Assembly (NCBI GenBank): GCA_029248185.1
Contig: JAQWJV010000021.1
Span: forward strand, 1-41,080
Source of the DNA: Flavobacteriaceae bacterium
GTDB taxonomy: Bacteria > Bacteroidota > Bacteroidia > Flavobacteriales > Flavobacteriaceae
Length of the DNA stretch: 41,080 nucleotides
Direction: 5' to 3'
How positions within the stretch are numbered: position 1 is the stretch's first letter; the number at the start of each line of letters is the position of its first letter. The translations under genes and the position numbers were made by a program. The notes below the pieces were generated by a model, which did not search any database, was not told the origin of the DNA, and worked only from the letters and a program-made list of their open reading frames with translations. Shown here piece after piece: positions 32,491 to 41,080 of this stretch.

Positions 32491-34689
32491 TTGAAAAAAG
32501 TATTTCTTGCCCTACAATTGTTATTCAGTGGTATCCTGATTGCACAAAATACCAATCCAAACCAACGCTTAAACTTTGGCGCTACCTTTTTAAAAGAAGA
32601 TCCTAATATCGATGGAAATATCCTTCAAGAATCACTTTGGAAAAACATTCCTGTAATTTCTGATTTGGAACAAATTAAACCCAATTATGGAGCTCCTGTT
32701 TCCGAAAAAACTGAAATTAGGGTAGCTTATACAACTAAAACACTCTATATAGCCGTCATTTGCTACGATACATCTCCTGAAAATATTGTTGTTTCTGATT
32801 CGAGAAGGGATGCAAACCTCAATGATGATGATAGTTTCCTTTTTATATTAGACACTTATAACGATCAACAGAATGGCTTTTTGTTTGGAACAAATGCCGA
32901 TGGAATGGAATATGATGCTCAAATTGACAGAGAGGGTGAAGGAAATTTCAGTGCAAACAGACAACAAGGAGGTGTTGTAGGAGGAACAAATATCAATTGG
33001 GATGCCTCTTGGGAGGTAAAAACCGAAACCGGGGATTATGGTTGGAGTGCAGAGTTCGCCATTCCCTTGCGATCCATTCGTTTTAACAGTGGTACCAATA
33101 AAACTTGGGGAATTAACTTTCAACGCAATATCAGTAAACGAAGTGAAACGGCCTATTGGGCTAATCTCCCATTAGGATTTGATATAAAACGATTGTCTTT
33201 GGCAGGAAAGATGAATGGATTGAATTTAAAATCACCTAAAAACTTAAAGGTAATCCCGTATGTATTAACGCAAGGGATAAATGATAAAAGCCAACTAAAC
33301 AAAGACTCTTCTAAAGCTGATATGGGAGGTGACATCAAATATAGCCTTACTCCAGGATTAACTTTGGATGTTACTTACAATACCGATTTTGCACAGGTTG
33401 AAGTGGATGAACAACAAGTGAATTTGGATCGTTTCAATTTATTTTTCCCAGAAAAGCGCCCTTTTTTTCTTGAAAATGCAGGACAATTTAGTGTGGGTAG
33501 TGCTGGGGAGGTGGACCTCTTTTTTAGCAGACGAATTGGAATCGGCACCGATGGAGCACTAGTTCCCATTATTGGTGGCTCAAGAGTCTCGGGTAAAGTG
33601 GGACAAACCAACATCGGTCTTTTGAGTATGTTTACAGACGATGTGGAAAATTCAAACATTGTAAAAAACAACTATTCAGTTGCAAGGGTTAATCATGATT
33701 TTGCCACAAGTAGGTCCTCAATTGGAGGGATCTTTGTGAATCGATCTGGAATTGATTTACCTGATGATTACAACCGAGTATTTGCCATGGATGGAAAATT
33801 AGGTTTAGGTAAGAAAGCACAATTGACTGGTTTTGTCTCCAAAAGCACTACACCCGGAATCAATACTAATGATCATGCATTTAAGTTTCTAGGGGTATAC
33901 AATTGGAATGGATGGAATCTACGTGGAGGGTATACAGAAGTTGGAGAAGGTTTTAATCCCGAAGTTGGTTTTCTCCTCAGGGAATCCTTCAGAAAACCTG
34001 AATTTTTAATCTTTAAACAATGGCGCCCTAAAAATACAGGGAAACTTCTTGAAGTTAGACCACATATTTCCTATCGAGGCTATTGGGACTTTAACAACAA
34101 TTTAATCACCAGCTTTTTACACTTTGATAATCATTGGGTTTGGGAAAGTGGTTTTGAAATTCACACAGGAGTAAATTTTACAACCGAAGGAGTCATAAGC
34201 CCTTTCTCCATTTCAAAAGTTGAAATTCCAATCGGAGAATACAAGCATAGCGAATTGCAACTGGTCATGATGACCAATGCTAATAAAGAAGTTTATTTCC
34301 AGACAAGAACCGTTATTGGAGGCTATTTTGGAGGAAATCGTTTTTCAAGTAACAACCGCATTAACTTTAGAATTGGAGATAAATTCAATACCTCAGGAAC
34401 ACTCAATTACAATCGATTAAACCTTCCAAATGGGAATGTAAATGCTGTCATTAGTGGTGCGCGTTTTGCCTATTCTTTTACTCCACGAATGTTTCTTCAA
34501 AGTCTCATTCAATACAATAATGTTTCAAATATTACTTCGCTTAATGCGCGATTTGGTTGGTTACAAAACGCAAATACGGGTTTATTTGTTGTATTTAATA
34601 TTATTCAGGATAATGATTATATGGATCTTTTAAACAATCAAAACATTACCATCAAGTATAGTTATCAGTTTGATTTACTGAAAAAATAA
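32491..34689 (+). CDS. DUF5916 outer-membrane protein with N-terminal CBM9-like domain
   Basis: From TTG 32491 the product is 732 residues, beginning with a good signal peptide (KKVFLALQLLFSGILIAQ). A CBM9-like carbohydrate-binding domain follows (~25-215: DPNIDGNILQESLWKNIP, DDDSFLFILDTYND, WSAEFAIPLRSIRF, WGINFQRNISK). The remainder is a DUF5916 barrel-like region (FNLFFPEKRPFFLENAGQF, FFSRRIGIG, then aromatic-rich strands). The open frame extends upstream to TTG 32455, but that codon lies inside a promoter-like element. Substrate is unknown; the architecture suggests a cell-surface protein binding glycans or linked peptides. It stands alone between divergent and convergent genes. Confidence 0.85.
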   Translation: MKKVFLALQLLFSGILIAQNTNPNQRLNFGATFLKEDPNIDGNILQESLWKNIPVISDLEQIKPNYGAPVSEKTEIRVAYTTKTLYIAVICYDTSPENIVVSDSRRDANLNDDDSFLFILDTYNDQQNGFLFGTNADGMEYDAQIDREGEGNFSANRQQGGVVGGTNINWDASWEVKTETGDYGWSAEFAIPLRSIRFNSGTNKTWGINFQRNISKRSETAYWANLPLGFDIKRLSLAGKMNGLNLKSPKNLKVIPYVLTQGINDKSQLNKDSSKADMGGDIKYSLTPGLTLDVTYNTDFAQVEVDEQQVNLDRFNLFFPEKRPFFLENAGQFSVGSAGEVDLFFSRRIGIGTDGALVPIIGGSRVSGKVGQTNIGLLSMFTDDVENSNIVKNNYSVARVNHDFATSRSSIGGIFVNRSGIDLPDDYNRVFAMDGKLGLGKKAQLTGFVSKSTTPGINTNDHAFKFLGVYNWNGWNLRGGYTEVGEGFNPEVGFLLRESFRKPEFLIFKQWRPKNTGKLLEVRPHISYRGYWDFNNNLITSFLHFDNHWVWESGFEIHTGVNFTTEGVISPFSISKVEIPIGEYKHSELQLVMMTNANKEVYFQTRTVIGGYFGGNRFSSNNRINFRIGDKFNTSGTLNYNRLNLPNGNVNAVISGARFAYSFTPRMFLQSLIQYNNVSNITSLNARFGWLQNANTGLFVVFNIIQDNDYMDLLNNQNITIKYSYQFDLLKK

Positions 34690-34696
34690 ATTAATG

Positions 34697-35767
34697 CTAT
34701 TGGGGTAAATTTTTCATTAAAAAGGAAATACCATTTTTACTGAGAATATTTTCTATGTCCGCTTGAGAATATCCTCTTGTGGATAAAATTAAATCCAGCT
34801 TTTGTAAATCAGCGATTGTATCAATATCATGGGGACATTGTTCTTTTCCAAAACCTCCATCTAAATCTGATCCGATCATCACATGTTTAGAATTTCCAGC
34901 TAATTGGCAAATATGATCTATATGATTTGCGATGGTTTCCAAAGAAACTTTACTTTCATTAGGTTGAGTGATTCCTCTTTGCCAGTTGGGGTATAGCATC
35001 CAAGCATCAAAAGCCATTCCGATCACACTGTCGCGCTCTAGTAGAGACTTAATTTGATCGTCATCAAATTGACGTTTATTGGGCACTAAGGCTCTACACA
35101 TACTATGACTGGCCCAAATCGGTCCCTCATAGCAGGCTAGCGTTTCCCAAAAACTTTGATCGCATAAGTGCGTCGCATCAAGAATCAGTTTAAATGAAGT
35201 GATTTCTTTCAATAAATCCCTCCCTTTGGTTCCTATCCCTCCTTCAGAATCCGTACCAAAGGCATAGGTTCCAGGACCATAATGCGCAGGTCCTATTGCT
35301 CTTAACCCCGCTTCATAAGCTAATTCTAGATGCTCCATAGAAACGATTGAATCTGCTCCTTCTAGACTTAAAATATAACCCAAAGGTATTTGAGAAGCAT
35401 CTGATGCCCACCCCGACAAATGATTTGAAAGGGCCGTTGCTGTTTTAATCTGAAAAAGCTCCCCTCCTCTTTCCATAGCTCGATACCATGCTAATTGACC
35501 TTGGGTTTGGGCCCATGCTTGCTCGGGGGAGTTCCAGCCTGGCAAAGGGTTGATTGCTTTCACATAACGTGCAATGAGAGTTGCGACAAACAAGCCTAGG
35601 TTTCCCTCTCTCAGTGCGGGAAATGAAACCGTTCCCTTTCCTCTATCGGGAAGATCAGTCATTCCTGTTTCTTGCTCTCGGATTTGTTGTACCGTTTTTC
35701 GAAGATCACGATTCCATTCCATGGCATTCATAGAAAGATCCAAATGTGCATCGAAAATAAATTTCAT
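34697..35767 (-). CDS. M19 (membrane-type) dipeptidase
   Basis: This 356-residue protein has the TIM-barrel amidohydrolase pattern of renal-type dipeptidases. It shows DAHLDLSMNAMEWN (His8, Asp10 metal ligands), a bridging Glu in LSLEGADSI, ILDATHLCD and ASHSMCRALVPNKRQ His ligands. HVMIGSDLDGGFG is near the C-terminus. There is no signal peptide, so it acts in the cytosol. M19 enzymes hydrolyse dipeptides and tolerate a D-residue at the C-terminal position. It is the last gene of the operon with the DSD1-type enzyme (3-base gap), RidA and the GntP permease, suggesting cleavage of imported D-amino-acid peptides. Confidence 0.9.
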   Translation of the reverse strand: MKFIFDAHLDLSMNAMEWNRDLRKTVQQIREQETGMTDLPDRGKGTVSFPALREGNLGLFVATLIARYVKAINPLPGWNSPEQAWAQTQGQLAWYRAMERGGELFQIKTATALSNHLSGWASDASQIPLGYILSLEGADSIVSMEHLELAYEAGLRAIGPAHYGPGTYAFGTDSEGGIGTKGRDLLKEITSFKLILDATHLCDQSFWETLACYEGPIWASHSMCRALVPNKRQFDDDQIKSLLERDSVIGMAFDAWMLYPNWQRGITQPNESKVSLETIANHIDHICQLAGNSKHVMIGSDLDGGFGKEQCPHDIDTIADLQKLDLILSTRGYSQADIENILSKNGISFLMKNLPQ

Positions 35768-35770
35768 AAA

Positions 35771-36880
35771 TTAAATTTCTAAATGATAATCACGTCCATC
35801 AATTGGCCAAGCAACACCCTTATTACCATCAATTATTGTTTCTGCTTTATTGTATTTTGCAACTGTAGGACATATATGATAGGGAATTGCATAAAATAAA
35901 TCCCCTACTTTAAAATTATTTTCTGCTGAATATTCAATAATTAAATGTTCCTCACTTTGCCCTCTATGAATTGCTCGTTCCATACCCAAGATCTCAACCC
36001 GGGGTAAAGGCATTTCTGAGGCAATGGCTTTATGCCCCAAGTCAAAGCAAAAAATATTTTTATTTGGGATACTAATCAATCGGGTAATTACAACCGCTGC
36101 ATTTAAGAAGGGAGATTCCTCCCATATACATTTATACCCCAAATCCCACAACAAAGTGGTTCCTGGGCTTAAAATGACTCTAGAACGCAGCGCATGTGGA
36201 AAAAAACTAGGGGATCCCCCAGCTATAATTTGAGACACTTTGCCTCCACTGGATTCTATCTTTTGAATTAGATCCTCGACTGCTTTAAAATCAATATTGC
36301 ATTGCTTTATTCGCTCCTCTAAATTTAAAGGTCGGATATGACCGTCATACACATGCAATCCCTGGAATTTAATAGTATTCATTCCCGAAAAATTTTCATA
36401 CAAATTATAAGCTAGCTCAGGTAAAATACCTGTTCGATTCATTCCATTGTTGATATCGATCCAAATTGAAAACTCTTGATTCTCTTTTGCAGCCAAATCT
36501 GAAAAAAGCTGGAGTGAATCCAAATTATCTACCAATGTAGAAAATTGAATCTTGGGATGTTTCGCTTGAAGGGATAAAAAGTACTTTGCCTTAATTTCTG
36601 TGGGTTGGTGTGCCAACAAGATATGAGATACATCACACGAAATTAAAAGCTCAACTTCACTCAAAGTAGCACACTTAAAACGGCTAATTCCCTGATTCAT
36701 TTGAAGTTTTACAACTTCACGCATTTTATGCGTTTTAATATGAGGCCACAAACGCTCCACCCCTCCTGCTATTGAAAGCATTGAGGCAATATTCTTCTTA
36801 ATTCGTTCTGGATAAACGAGTAAACCTGGAGTGAGTAGTGTATTCTCTTCATTTACTTTATACCAAGAGGAAGCTTTCAT
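35771..36880 (-). CDS. DSD1/D-threonine aldolase-like PLP enzyme (alanine racemase fold)
   Basis: This 369-residue fold-type III PLP protein carries the LWPHIKTHKMREV motif with the expected PLP lysine (Lys49). It also has the HVYDGHIRP strand and the GGSPSFF phosphate loop. The C-terminal metal pair His335/Cys337 (HICPT) holds Zn or Mn in D-serine dehydratase (DSD1) and D-threonine aldolase. It therefore either dehydrates D-serine to 2-aminoacrylate (then pyruvate) or splits D-threonine/D-3-hydroxy-amino acids to glycine plus an aldehyde; the sequence alone does not decide. A RidA gene six bases upstream favours the dehydratase. Confidence 0.88.
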   Translation of the reverse strand: MKASSWYKVNEENTLLTPGLLVYPERIKKNIASMLSIAGGVERLWPHIKTHKMREVVKLQMNQGISRFKCATLSEVELLISCDVSHILLAHQPTEIKAKYFLSLQAKHPKIQFSTLVDNLDSLQLFSDLAAKENQEFSIWIDINNGMNRTGILPELAYNLYENFSGMNTIKFQGLHVYDGHIRPLNLEERIKQCNIDFKAVEDLIQKIESSGGKVSQIIAGGSPSFFPHALRSRVILSPGTTLLWDLGYKCIWEESPFLNAAVVITRLISIPNKNIFCFDLGHKAIASEMPLPRVEILGMERAIHRGQSEEHLIIEYSAENNFKVGDLFYAIPYHICPTVAKYNKAETIIDGNKGVAWPIDGRDYHLEI

Positions 36881-36886
36881 ACCGAA

Positions 36887-37354
36887 TTATGGTTCTAATA
36901 AAAATAAAGCTTCAATCTCAACGGCAATATTTTGCGGTAAGGACATGCCTACCGCGCTGCGGACACCAATACCCTTTTCAGTTCCAAAAATATCGGCCAT
37001 TAATTCACTAAAACCATTAATAACAAAAGGATGATCTTCAAACTCTGGAGTTGCATTGACCATCCCCAAAACTTTAATCACACGCTTGATTTTAGTAGAG
37101 GGCGGAGTATGAGCTATTATTGAAGAAAGCATGGTCAGCCCTACTTGTCGGGCTGCATTTTTTGCTTCGTCTTTATTCAAAACAGATCCCACTTTACCTT
37201 GAATTAAGCCACCATCATTTAAAACAGGCCCTTGACCTGAAACATATAATTGATTTTCTAAAATCAAAACGGGTCGATACACTCCCGCCGGTTTAGGCGC
37301 TGGAGGCAGAACCAACCCCATGGATTCAATTCGATTTTTCAACTGTATACTCAT
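36887..37354 (-). CDS. RidA-like (YjgF, chorismate-mutase-like clade) protein
   Basis: This 155-residue protein has the RidA fold signature (LYVSGQGPVLN at 36-46, Arg132 in GVRSAVGMS, Glu146/148 at the end). It is longer and more diverged than the classic RidA near 15.8 kb. The start is ATG 37352-37354, which overlaps the permease stop (ATGA); a longer frame to 37426 would run into the permease gene and encodes a non-conserved Trp-rich stretch. In this operon it could deaminate the 2-aminoacrylate released by the DSD1-type enzyme. Confidence 0.88.
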   Translation of the reverse strand: MSIQLKNRIESMGLVLPPAPKPAGVYRPVLILENQLYVSGQGPVLNDGGLIQGKVGSVLNKDEAKNAARQVGLTMLSSIIAHTPPSTKIKRVIKVLGMVNATPEFEDHPFVINGFSELMADIFGTEKGIGVRSAVGMSLPQNIAVEIEALFLLEP

Positions 37355-38670
37355 GAAATGAAATTTTCTAAAATTAAAACTCCTAAAAGACCACTGATTC
37401 CAATAGACGTTTCCATAACCGTCCAAGTGGACAGTGTTTCTTTAATATTCAAATTAAAATATTCTTTAAATAACCAAAATCCACTGTCATTGACATGTGA
37501 AAGCATCAAGCTACCTGAGCCAATGGCAAGCACCATTAATTCTGGGCTTACCCCAGAACTTTGCACCAAGGGCAATACAATTCCAGCAGTCGTCAATCCT
37601 GCAACGGTTGCAGAACCAACAGAAAAACGAATTAGAGTGGCAATTAACCAAGCAATAATTAAAGGAGACATAGAGGATATTTCCAAAAGACTCCCGATGT
37701 AGTTACTTACTCCACTATCTATTAATATTTGCTTTAAAGAGCCTGCCCCTGAAATAATTAACAAAACCATCGTTATCCCCGAAACAGCAGTTCCAAATAT
37801 TTTCATAATCCCTTCCATGGAATTTCCACGGGCGATTCCTAAAGTATAAATTCCAATTAAAACGGTTAATAAAAGAGCAATTACTGGGTTACCAATAAAT
37901 TTAATTAGTGAGTACAAAAAGTGATCTTCAGCCATAACACTGCTTATAAGAGTTGAAAAACCAATTAAAATTACAGGAAGTAAAGCCGTGATTAAACTGT
38001 TAGTTAAACTGGGTAATTCCTCTTCTTCAAATACTTTTGAAGCCATGAACTCTTTGAGTGGTTTCGCTTCAACTTTGGGTATAAAACGAGTGAGTATAGG
38101 CCCAGAAATAAGAATAGCTGGAATGGCTACAAGGATACCATACAGCAAGGTTTTTCCTAAATCCGCTTCAAACATTACCGATAAGGCAGAGGGTGCTGGG
38201 TGTGGTGGAAGAAATCCATGAGTAACTGATAAGGCTGCCAACATAGGAAGCGCTATAGAAATTAAAGAAAGTCCTGTAGCCGTTGCTATTGTAAAGACCA
38301 ATGGAACTAAAATCACAAATCCAACGGAATAAAACATGGTAATTCCAACAATAAATCCAGTTAACATAACTGCGGTTCGCGTATTTTTAATTCCAAAAAG
38401 CGCAATTAATCCATTGGTTATTTTTTGAGCGGCCCCACTTTCGGCGACTAGCTTTCCTAGCATGGCTCCCAAACCTAAAATCATCACTAAAAAACCTAAT
38501 GTATTACCAATTCCTTTCTCTATCGAACTTACTATTGCATTCAGCTCCATACCTTGACCCATCCCAATGGCTATAGATACTAAAATGAAAGCAATAAAAG
38601 CATTCAGTCTTAAAACAATGATCAATAAGAAAAGGAAAAGTATCCCCAAAGAAATAACGACTAATGGCAT
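37351..38670 (-). CDS. GntP family (gluconate/DsdX-type) permease
   Basis: This 439-residue membrane protein has 12-14 hydrophobic segments. GntP-family blocks: LGAMLGKLVAESGAAQKI, GFVILVPLVFTIATATGLSL, PPHPAPSALSVMFEADLGK and SATVAGLTTAGIVLPL. GSGSLMLSHVNDSGFWLFKEYF is near the end. The family imports gluconate, other hexonates and, in DsdX, D-serine. The following genes (RidA, D-Ser/D-Thr PLP enzyme, dipeptidase) contain no gluconate kinase or dehydratase, so a D-amino-acid substrate is more likely here. It is first in the operon, 49 bases after a lipoprotein gene. Confidence 0.92.
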   Translation of the reverse strand: MPLVVISLGILFLFLLIIVLRLNAFIAFILVSIAIGMGQGMELNAIVSSIEKGIGNTLGFLVMILGLGAMLGKLVAESGAAQKITNGLIALFGIKNTRTAVMLTGFIVGITMFYSVGFVILVPLVFTIATATGLSLISIALPMLAALSVTHGFLPPHPAPSALSVMFEADLGKTLLYGILVAIPAILISGPILTRFIPKVEAKPLKEFMASKVFEEEELPSLTNSLITALLPVILIGFSTLISSVMAEDHFLYSLIKFIGNPVIALLLTVLIGIYTLGIARGNSMEGIMKIFGTAVSGITMVLLIISGAGSLKQILIDSGVSNYIGSLLEISSMSPLIIAWLIATLIRFSVGSATVAGLTTAGIVLPLVQSSGVSPELMVLAIGSGSLMLSHVNDSGFWLFKEYFNLNIKETLSTWTVMETSIGISGLLGVLILENFIS

Positions 38671-38719
38671 AGGATAAAAATAAGAAAATGAAAAGACTAT
38701 CGCTTATCTTTTGATACTT

Positions 38720-39424
38720 TTAATTCGTTCTAAAGGCATAGACACCTGAACTACTTTGATTTCCATTTGTATCTATGGCAACTATTTTCCAATAATATAC
38801 CTTATTGTTTTCTACTACGACTTCAAGTTGTATTTGGTTTTCTTGAAAATCTAGCGTTTGATTGATAGTGGTACCGTCTGTCTGATCCAAATAAACCTCA
38901 AAACTATTCAAGTCTCCATCCACATCCGAAGCAGTCCATTGTAGGATTACAATATTATTAATGTCAGGAGTGACGTTGGCTCCCGAACGGGGTGAAATCA
39001 ACACTGAAGGAAAAGGGGCATAATTGACAACGGCATCTCCTGCCAAATAGAATTTCCAAGTTTCACTTTCTACGGGAGTAGAGCCTGCTTCTCCAATACT
39101 TTTCACCTTCCATGAATAAGGCTCAGCCTTGCTCAATGCAATGCTAATTTCATTAGTTTGACTGGTATAAGTCTGAGAGGATTGAGTAAGTAAATTTTCA
39201 ACAACTAAATCATAAGACAATGCATCAGTCGCAGCAGTCCATTGAAACCTCACACTACTCTGAGAATCATTTATTGAGGTACCGTCCAAGCATGTTTCTG
39301 CATCCAAAGGAGCAATCAGACTTGCCACTCCCGGTTCTACTATCGTAGGAGTAGATTCTTTTTGACAAGCAAATACCAGCAGTAGAAACACAAAAACAGT
39401 ATGATAGTTCTTCATTTTCATCAT
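38720..39424 (-). CDS. Lipoprotein with two fibronectin type III-like domains
   Basis: This 234-residue protein has a signal peptide and lipobox ending VFAC (Cys20). Two Ig/FN3-like beta-sandwich repeats follow. The first, ~40-125, has VRFQWTAATDALSYDLVVENL and ISIALSKAEPYSWKVKSIGE. The second, ~140-232, has VILQWTASDVDGDLNSFEVYLD and VVENNKVYYWKIVAIDTNGNQS. Such domains usually mediate binding. The start overlaps the stop of the upstream surface-protein gene by one base (TAATG), so translation is likely coupled and the two products may work together at the outer membrane. Confidence 0.85.
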   Translation of the reverse strand: MMKMKNYHTVFVFLLLVFACQKESTPTIVEPGVASLIAPLDAETCLDGTSINDSQSSVRFQWTAATDALSYDLVVENLLTQSSQTYTSQTNEISIALSKAEPYSWKVKSIGEAGSTPVESETWKFYLAGDAVVNYAPFPSVLISPRSGANVTPDINNIVILQWTASDVDGDLNSFEVYLDQTDGTTINQTLDFQENQIQLEVVVENNKVYYWKIVAIDTNGNQSSSGVYAFRTN

Positions 39425-41080
39425 TATTCTTTTATCACTTGGAAAGATTGATCAATCGTAGCCCCTTTGATATTAATAATATATCCTCCTTGTAAGTAAT
39501 GATCCGTTTCAAGGGTGTAATATCTTATTCCAAAGGGAAGTGTAATTACTTTTTGATCCACCTGTTGTCCGTTGGGTGTATAAACTTCTATTCCTAACAC
39601 CCGATCCTCTCCTCCAATAGTGAAAGTTAATACGTTTTTAAATGGATTAGGGGCATACTTCACTTCATAGGAATTTAAATAGGTGTTTTCGAATAAACCT
39701 TGACATTCAATTCCCGTAGAAATTGATATACGATTCATCCCTTTGGCAAGAGAGACTTTATGGCTACTCTTACTGGTTTGAGTGGTTATACCATTGTGTG
39801 TAATGTTATATGAAACCCCTCCACTAAGTCCGAAGGTGATCGTTTGATCATTCTTATTGAACATAGAATTAACTAAAAGTGTATCAGGCTCTGTAATCGT
39901 TACTTCAAAACAACGTTCAAACTCATCTGAAGAGACACCCTCAACCGTAATGCAAATTGAGTATACTCCTGCTGAAAGATTATCTAAACTCCATGAGGAG
40001 GATGAAAAACTATCCGAAAAAGTTGTCGCTCCACTTACAGCAACATTGTAAGTCACAGAAGAGTCAACCACTGCTATATTGATGGAATTATTTCCGGCAC
40101 ATTTTTCAGTTTTCGAAATACTGAAATTACTCGCTGGAATATAATAGATTAAACAACCGTTCGCATCAACTATTTCTCCCAATGGAGTCTCTGGACAGCT
40201 GTCAAAAGGATTCCAAACTCCATCATGATCAAAATCATCCGATACATCTCCTACACCATCACCATCCTCATCGGATTGATCAGGATTTGAGACCAGTGGA
40301 CTGTTATCAAAAATATCTACAATTCCATCTCCATCATTATCATCGGTTGGAAGTACTGGTTGAGATTGTAATTCTACAGCTGTTGTTTTACCTTCTGGAA
40401 CTTGAAGGTTTGTTTGAGTTACCACAATGGGTACCTCTGGCTTTCCGTCATCCAGATTGATGTATTCGACCTCTACCTCATAAATATTATCTCTGTTGGC
40501 ATCTCCAGGATTTTCATAATCTGGAGGTATAATAAACGCTAAAAAGTCTTCATTCTCATCCTCTACAGGATCATTGTTTTTGACCCCTTCCTTGGCATTT
40601 GATTTAACAGTAAACTTAGACGCATCTGCTCCCCCGCTAATTCTCTTTTTAACTTTCCACTTCCCAACATTTTTATTGTAAGGGTTAAAATATCTTCGGT
40701 GATCCACTTTAGCCCCCAGATTTTCATCCAGTACATTAAAAATAGAAACAAAGAAACGTCCAGTGTAGGTAGCATTCGGTATGTCAGACACGCGGATTGA
40801 TTCTGTTTTAGATCCAGTAAGTCCTGCTGCTCCCTGTTGAGCTGATGCAGTAGCAGTGATGGTAAATGGGTGAGCTGTGAGGGTCTCATAATCTAATTCT
40901 TGAGTTGTTCTGATTTCTCCACCAACAAGTTCTAAGTAGCCATCTCCAGAAAAGTCGACACTCTCTATCTGACCACCCATCGGATCTTTAACAACAACAA
41001 GTCCTACTAGAGTACCTATTTCAGCGTCTTCACTCACCTCAAAAGTGATAATAGCAATCTCAGGAGGACGTGGCGCATCT
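39424..41080 (-). CDS. Large secreted surface protein, C-terminal part (cadherin-like, TSP3 repeats, T9SS-like sorting domain)
   Basis: This is the last ~551 residues of a gene continuing past the window edge. Visible parts begin with a cadherin-like repeat ([20 protein letters not shown]) plus a second, less clear sandwich. Thrombospondin type-3 calcium-binding repeats (bases ~40145-40350; [28 protein letters not shown]) follow. Then come Ig-like segments and a C-terminal ~80-residue domain ([16 protein letters not shown], ending QSFQVIKE) resembling a type A T9SS sorting signal. The protein should be exported through the type IX system and attached to or released from the cell surface. The GTG at 41035-41037 is internal, not a start. 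Confidence 0.85.
   Translation of the reverse strand, partial: DAPRPPEIAIITFEVSEDAEIGTLVGLVVVKDPMGGQIESVDFSGDGYLELVGGEIRTTQELDYETLTAHPFTITATASAQQGAAGLTGSKTESIRVSDIPNATYTGRFFVSIFNVLDENLGAKVDHRRYFNPYNKNVGKWKVKKRISGGADASKFTVKSNAKEGVKNNDPVEDENEDFLAFIIPPDYENPGDANRDNIYEVEVEYINLDDGKPEVPIVVTQTNLQVPEGKTTAVELQSQPVLPTDDNDGDGIVDIFDNSPLVSNPDQSDEDGDGVGDVSDDFDHDGVWNPFDSCPETPLGEIVDANGCLIYYIPASNFSISKTEKCAGNNSINIAVVDSSVTYNVAVSGATTFSDSFSSSSWSLDNLSAGVYSICITVEGVSSDEFERCFEVTITEPDTLLVNSMFNKNDQTITFGLSGGVSYNITHNGITTQTSKSSHKVSLAKGMNRISISTGIECQGLFENTYLNSYEVKYAPNPFKNVLTFTIGGEDRVLGIEVYTPNGQQVDQKVITLPFGIRYYTLETDHYLQGGYIINIKGATIDQSFQVIKE

Noticed and set aside
37355-37426. Longer start for the second RidA-like protein
   Set aside because: It would lie wholly inside the permease gene and add a Trp/Phe-rich stretch unlike the family. 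ATG 37354 overlaps the permease stop in the usual ATGA way.
38685-38720. Hairpin between the FN3-like lipoprotein and the permease gene
   Set aside because: Only a six-base A/T-rich stem with a ten-base loop can be drawn. It is not convincing as a terminator.
40182-40889. Open frames on both strands over the TSP3 region (His-rich and Leu/Gln-rich products)
   Set aside because: They are shadows of the repeated Asp/Gly/Ser codons of the real surface protein and resemble no family.
1-41080. Mobile elements, CRISPR arrays, phage genes or toxin-antitoxin pairs
   Set aside because: No transposase, integrase, direct-repeat array or toxin-like gene was found. Composition and gene content look like stable chromosome.

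Overview
The window is a 41 kb stretch of chromosomal DNA from a member of the Bacteroidota, most likely a marine-type Flavobacteriaceae. This rests on the AT-rich composition, the lack of Shine-Dalgarno leaders, TAnnTTTG -7 promoter boxes before several transcription units, and family content: DUF5916 protein, a GH3/beta-lactamase fusion, bacillithiol synthesis (BshA), a type IX secretion (T9SS)-like sorting domain and a MlaD of flavobacterial type. The genus cannot be fixed from the sequence. No insertion sequence, phage, CRISPR array or rRNA was seen, and composition looks even throughout.

Layout. 1-1 kb: the end of a class V aminotransferase, a Kazal-domain lipoprotein, a 30-residue membrane miniprotein and a pterin-4a-carbinolamine dehydratase (+). 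1-3.7 kb: a DUF1080 secreted protein (-) and a penicillin-acylase family enzyme (+). 3.7-13.1 kb: eight minus-strand genes, nearly touching: amidase, mlaD, a membrane Fe-S protein, a HAD phosphatase-like protein, a CCG-domain Fe-S protein, a small conserved protein, a GH3/beta-lactamase fusion and bshA. lptD diverges from the amidase, with ridA behind it. 16.1-19 kb: pfkA, gapA and a BadF-type N-acetylglucosamine kinase (-). 19.1-23.5 kb: tamB (-), diverging from tsaD-rsmE-AI-2E family permease-M20 peptidase (+, to 27.7 kb). 27.7-30.3 kb: alanine dehydrogenase, a DUF4442 protein and a nitronate monooxygenase-like enzyme (-). 30.4-30.7 kb: a 43-residue small-protein unit, a shared terminator and tRNA-Arg(TCT). 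30.9-34.7 kb: an M20 hydrolase (-) and a DUF5916 outer-membrane protein (+). 34.7-38.7 kb: a compact four-gene operon (GntP/DsdX-type permease, RidA, DSD1/D-threonine aldolase-type PLP enzyme, M19 dipeptidase) that looks like a D-amino-acid utilisation module. 38.7-41.1 kb: a fibronectin-like lipoprotein and the C-terminal part of a large secreted surface protein.

Themes. Envelope biogenesis is concentrated here (amidase, mlaD, lptD, tamB). Peptidoglycan turnover links the amidase, the NagZ-like GH3, the GlcNAc kinase and possibly the D-amino-acid operon. The least understood part is a split HdrDE/EtfD-like Fe-S pair in the operon that ends with the bacillithiol gene bshA. Several genes (bshA, mlaD, lptD, DUF5916, DUF4442) have no ATG start, and tamB appears to need a non-canonical start to keep its membrane anchor. 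No stretch longer than about 300 bases lacks a gene or RNA.
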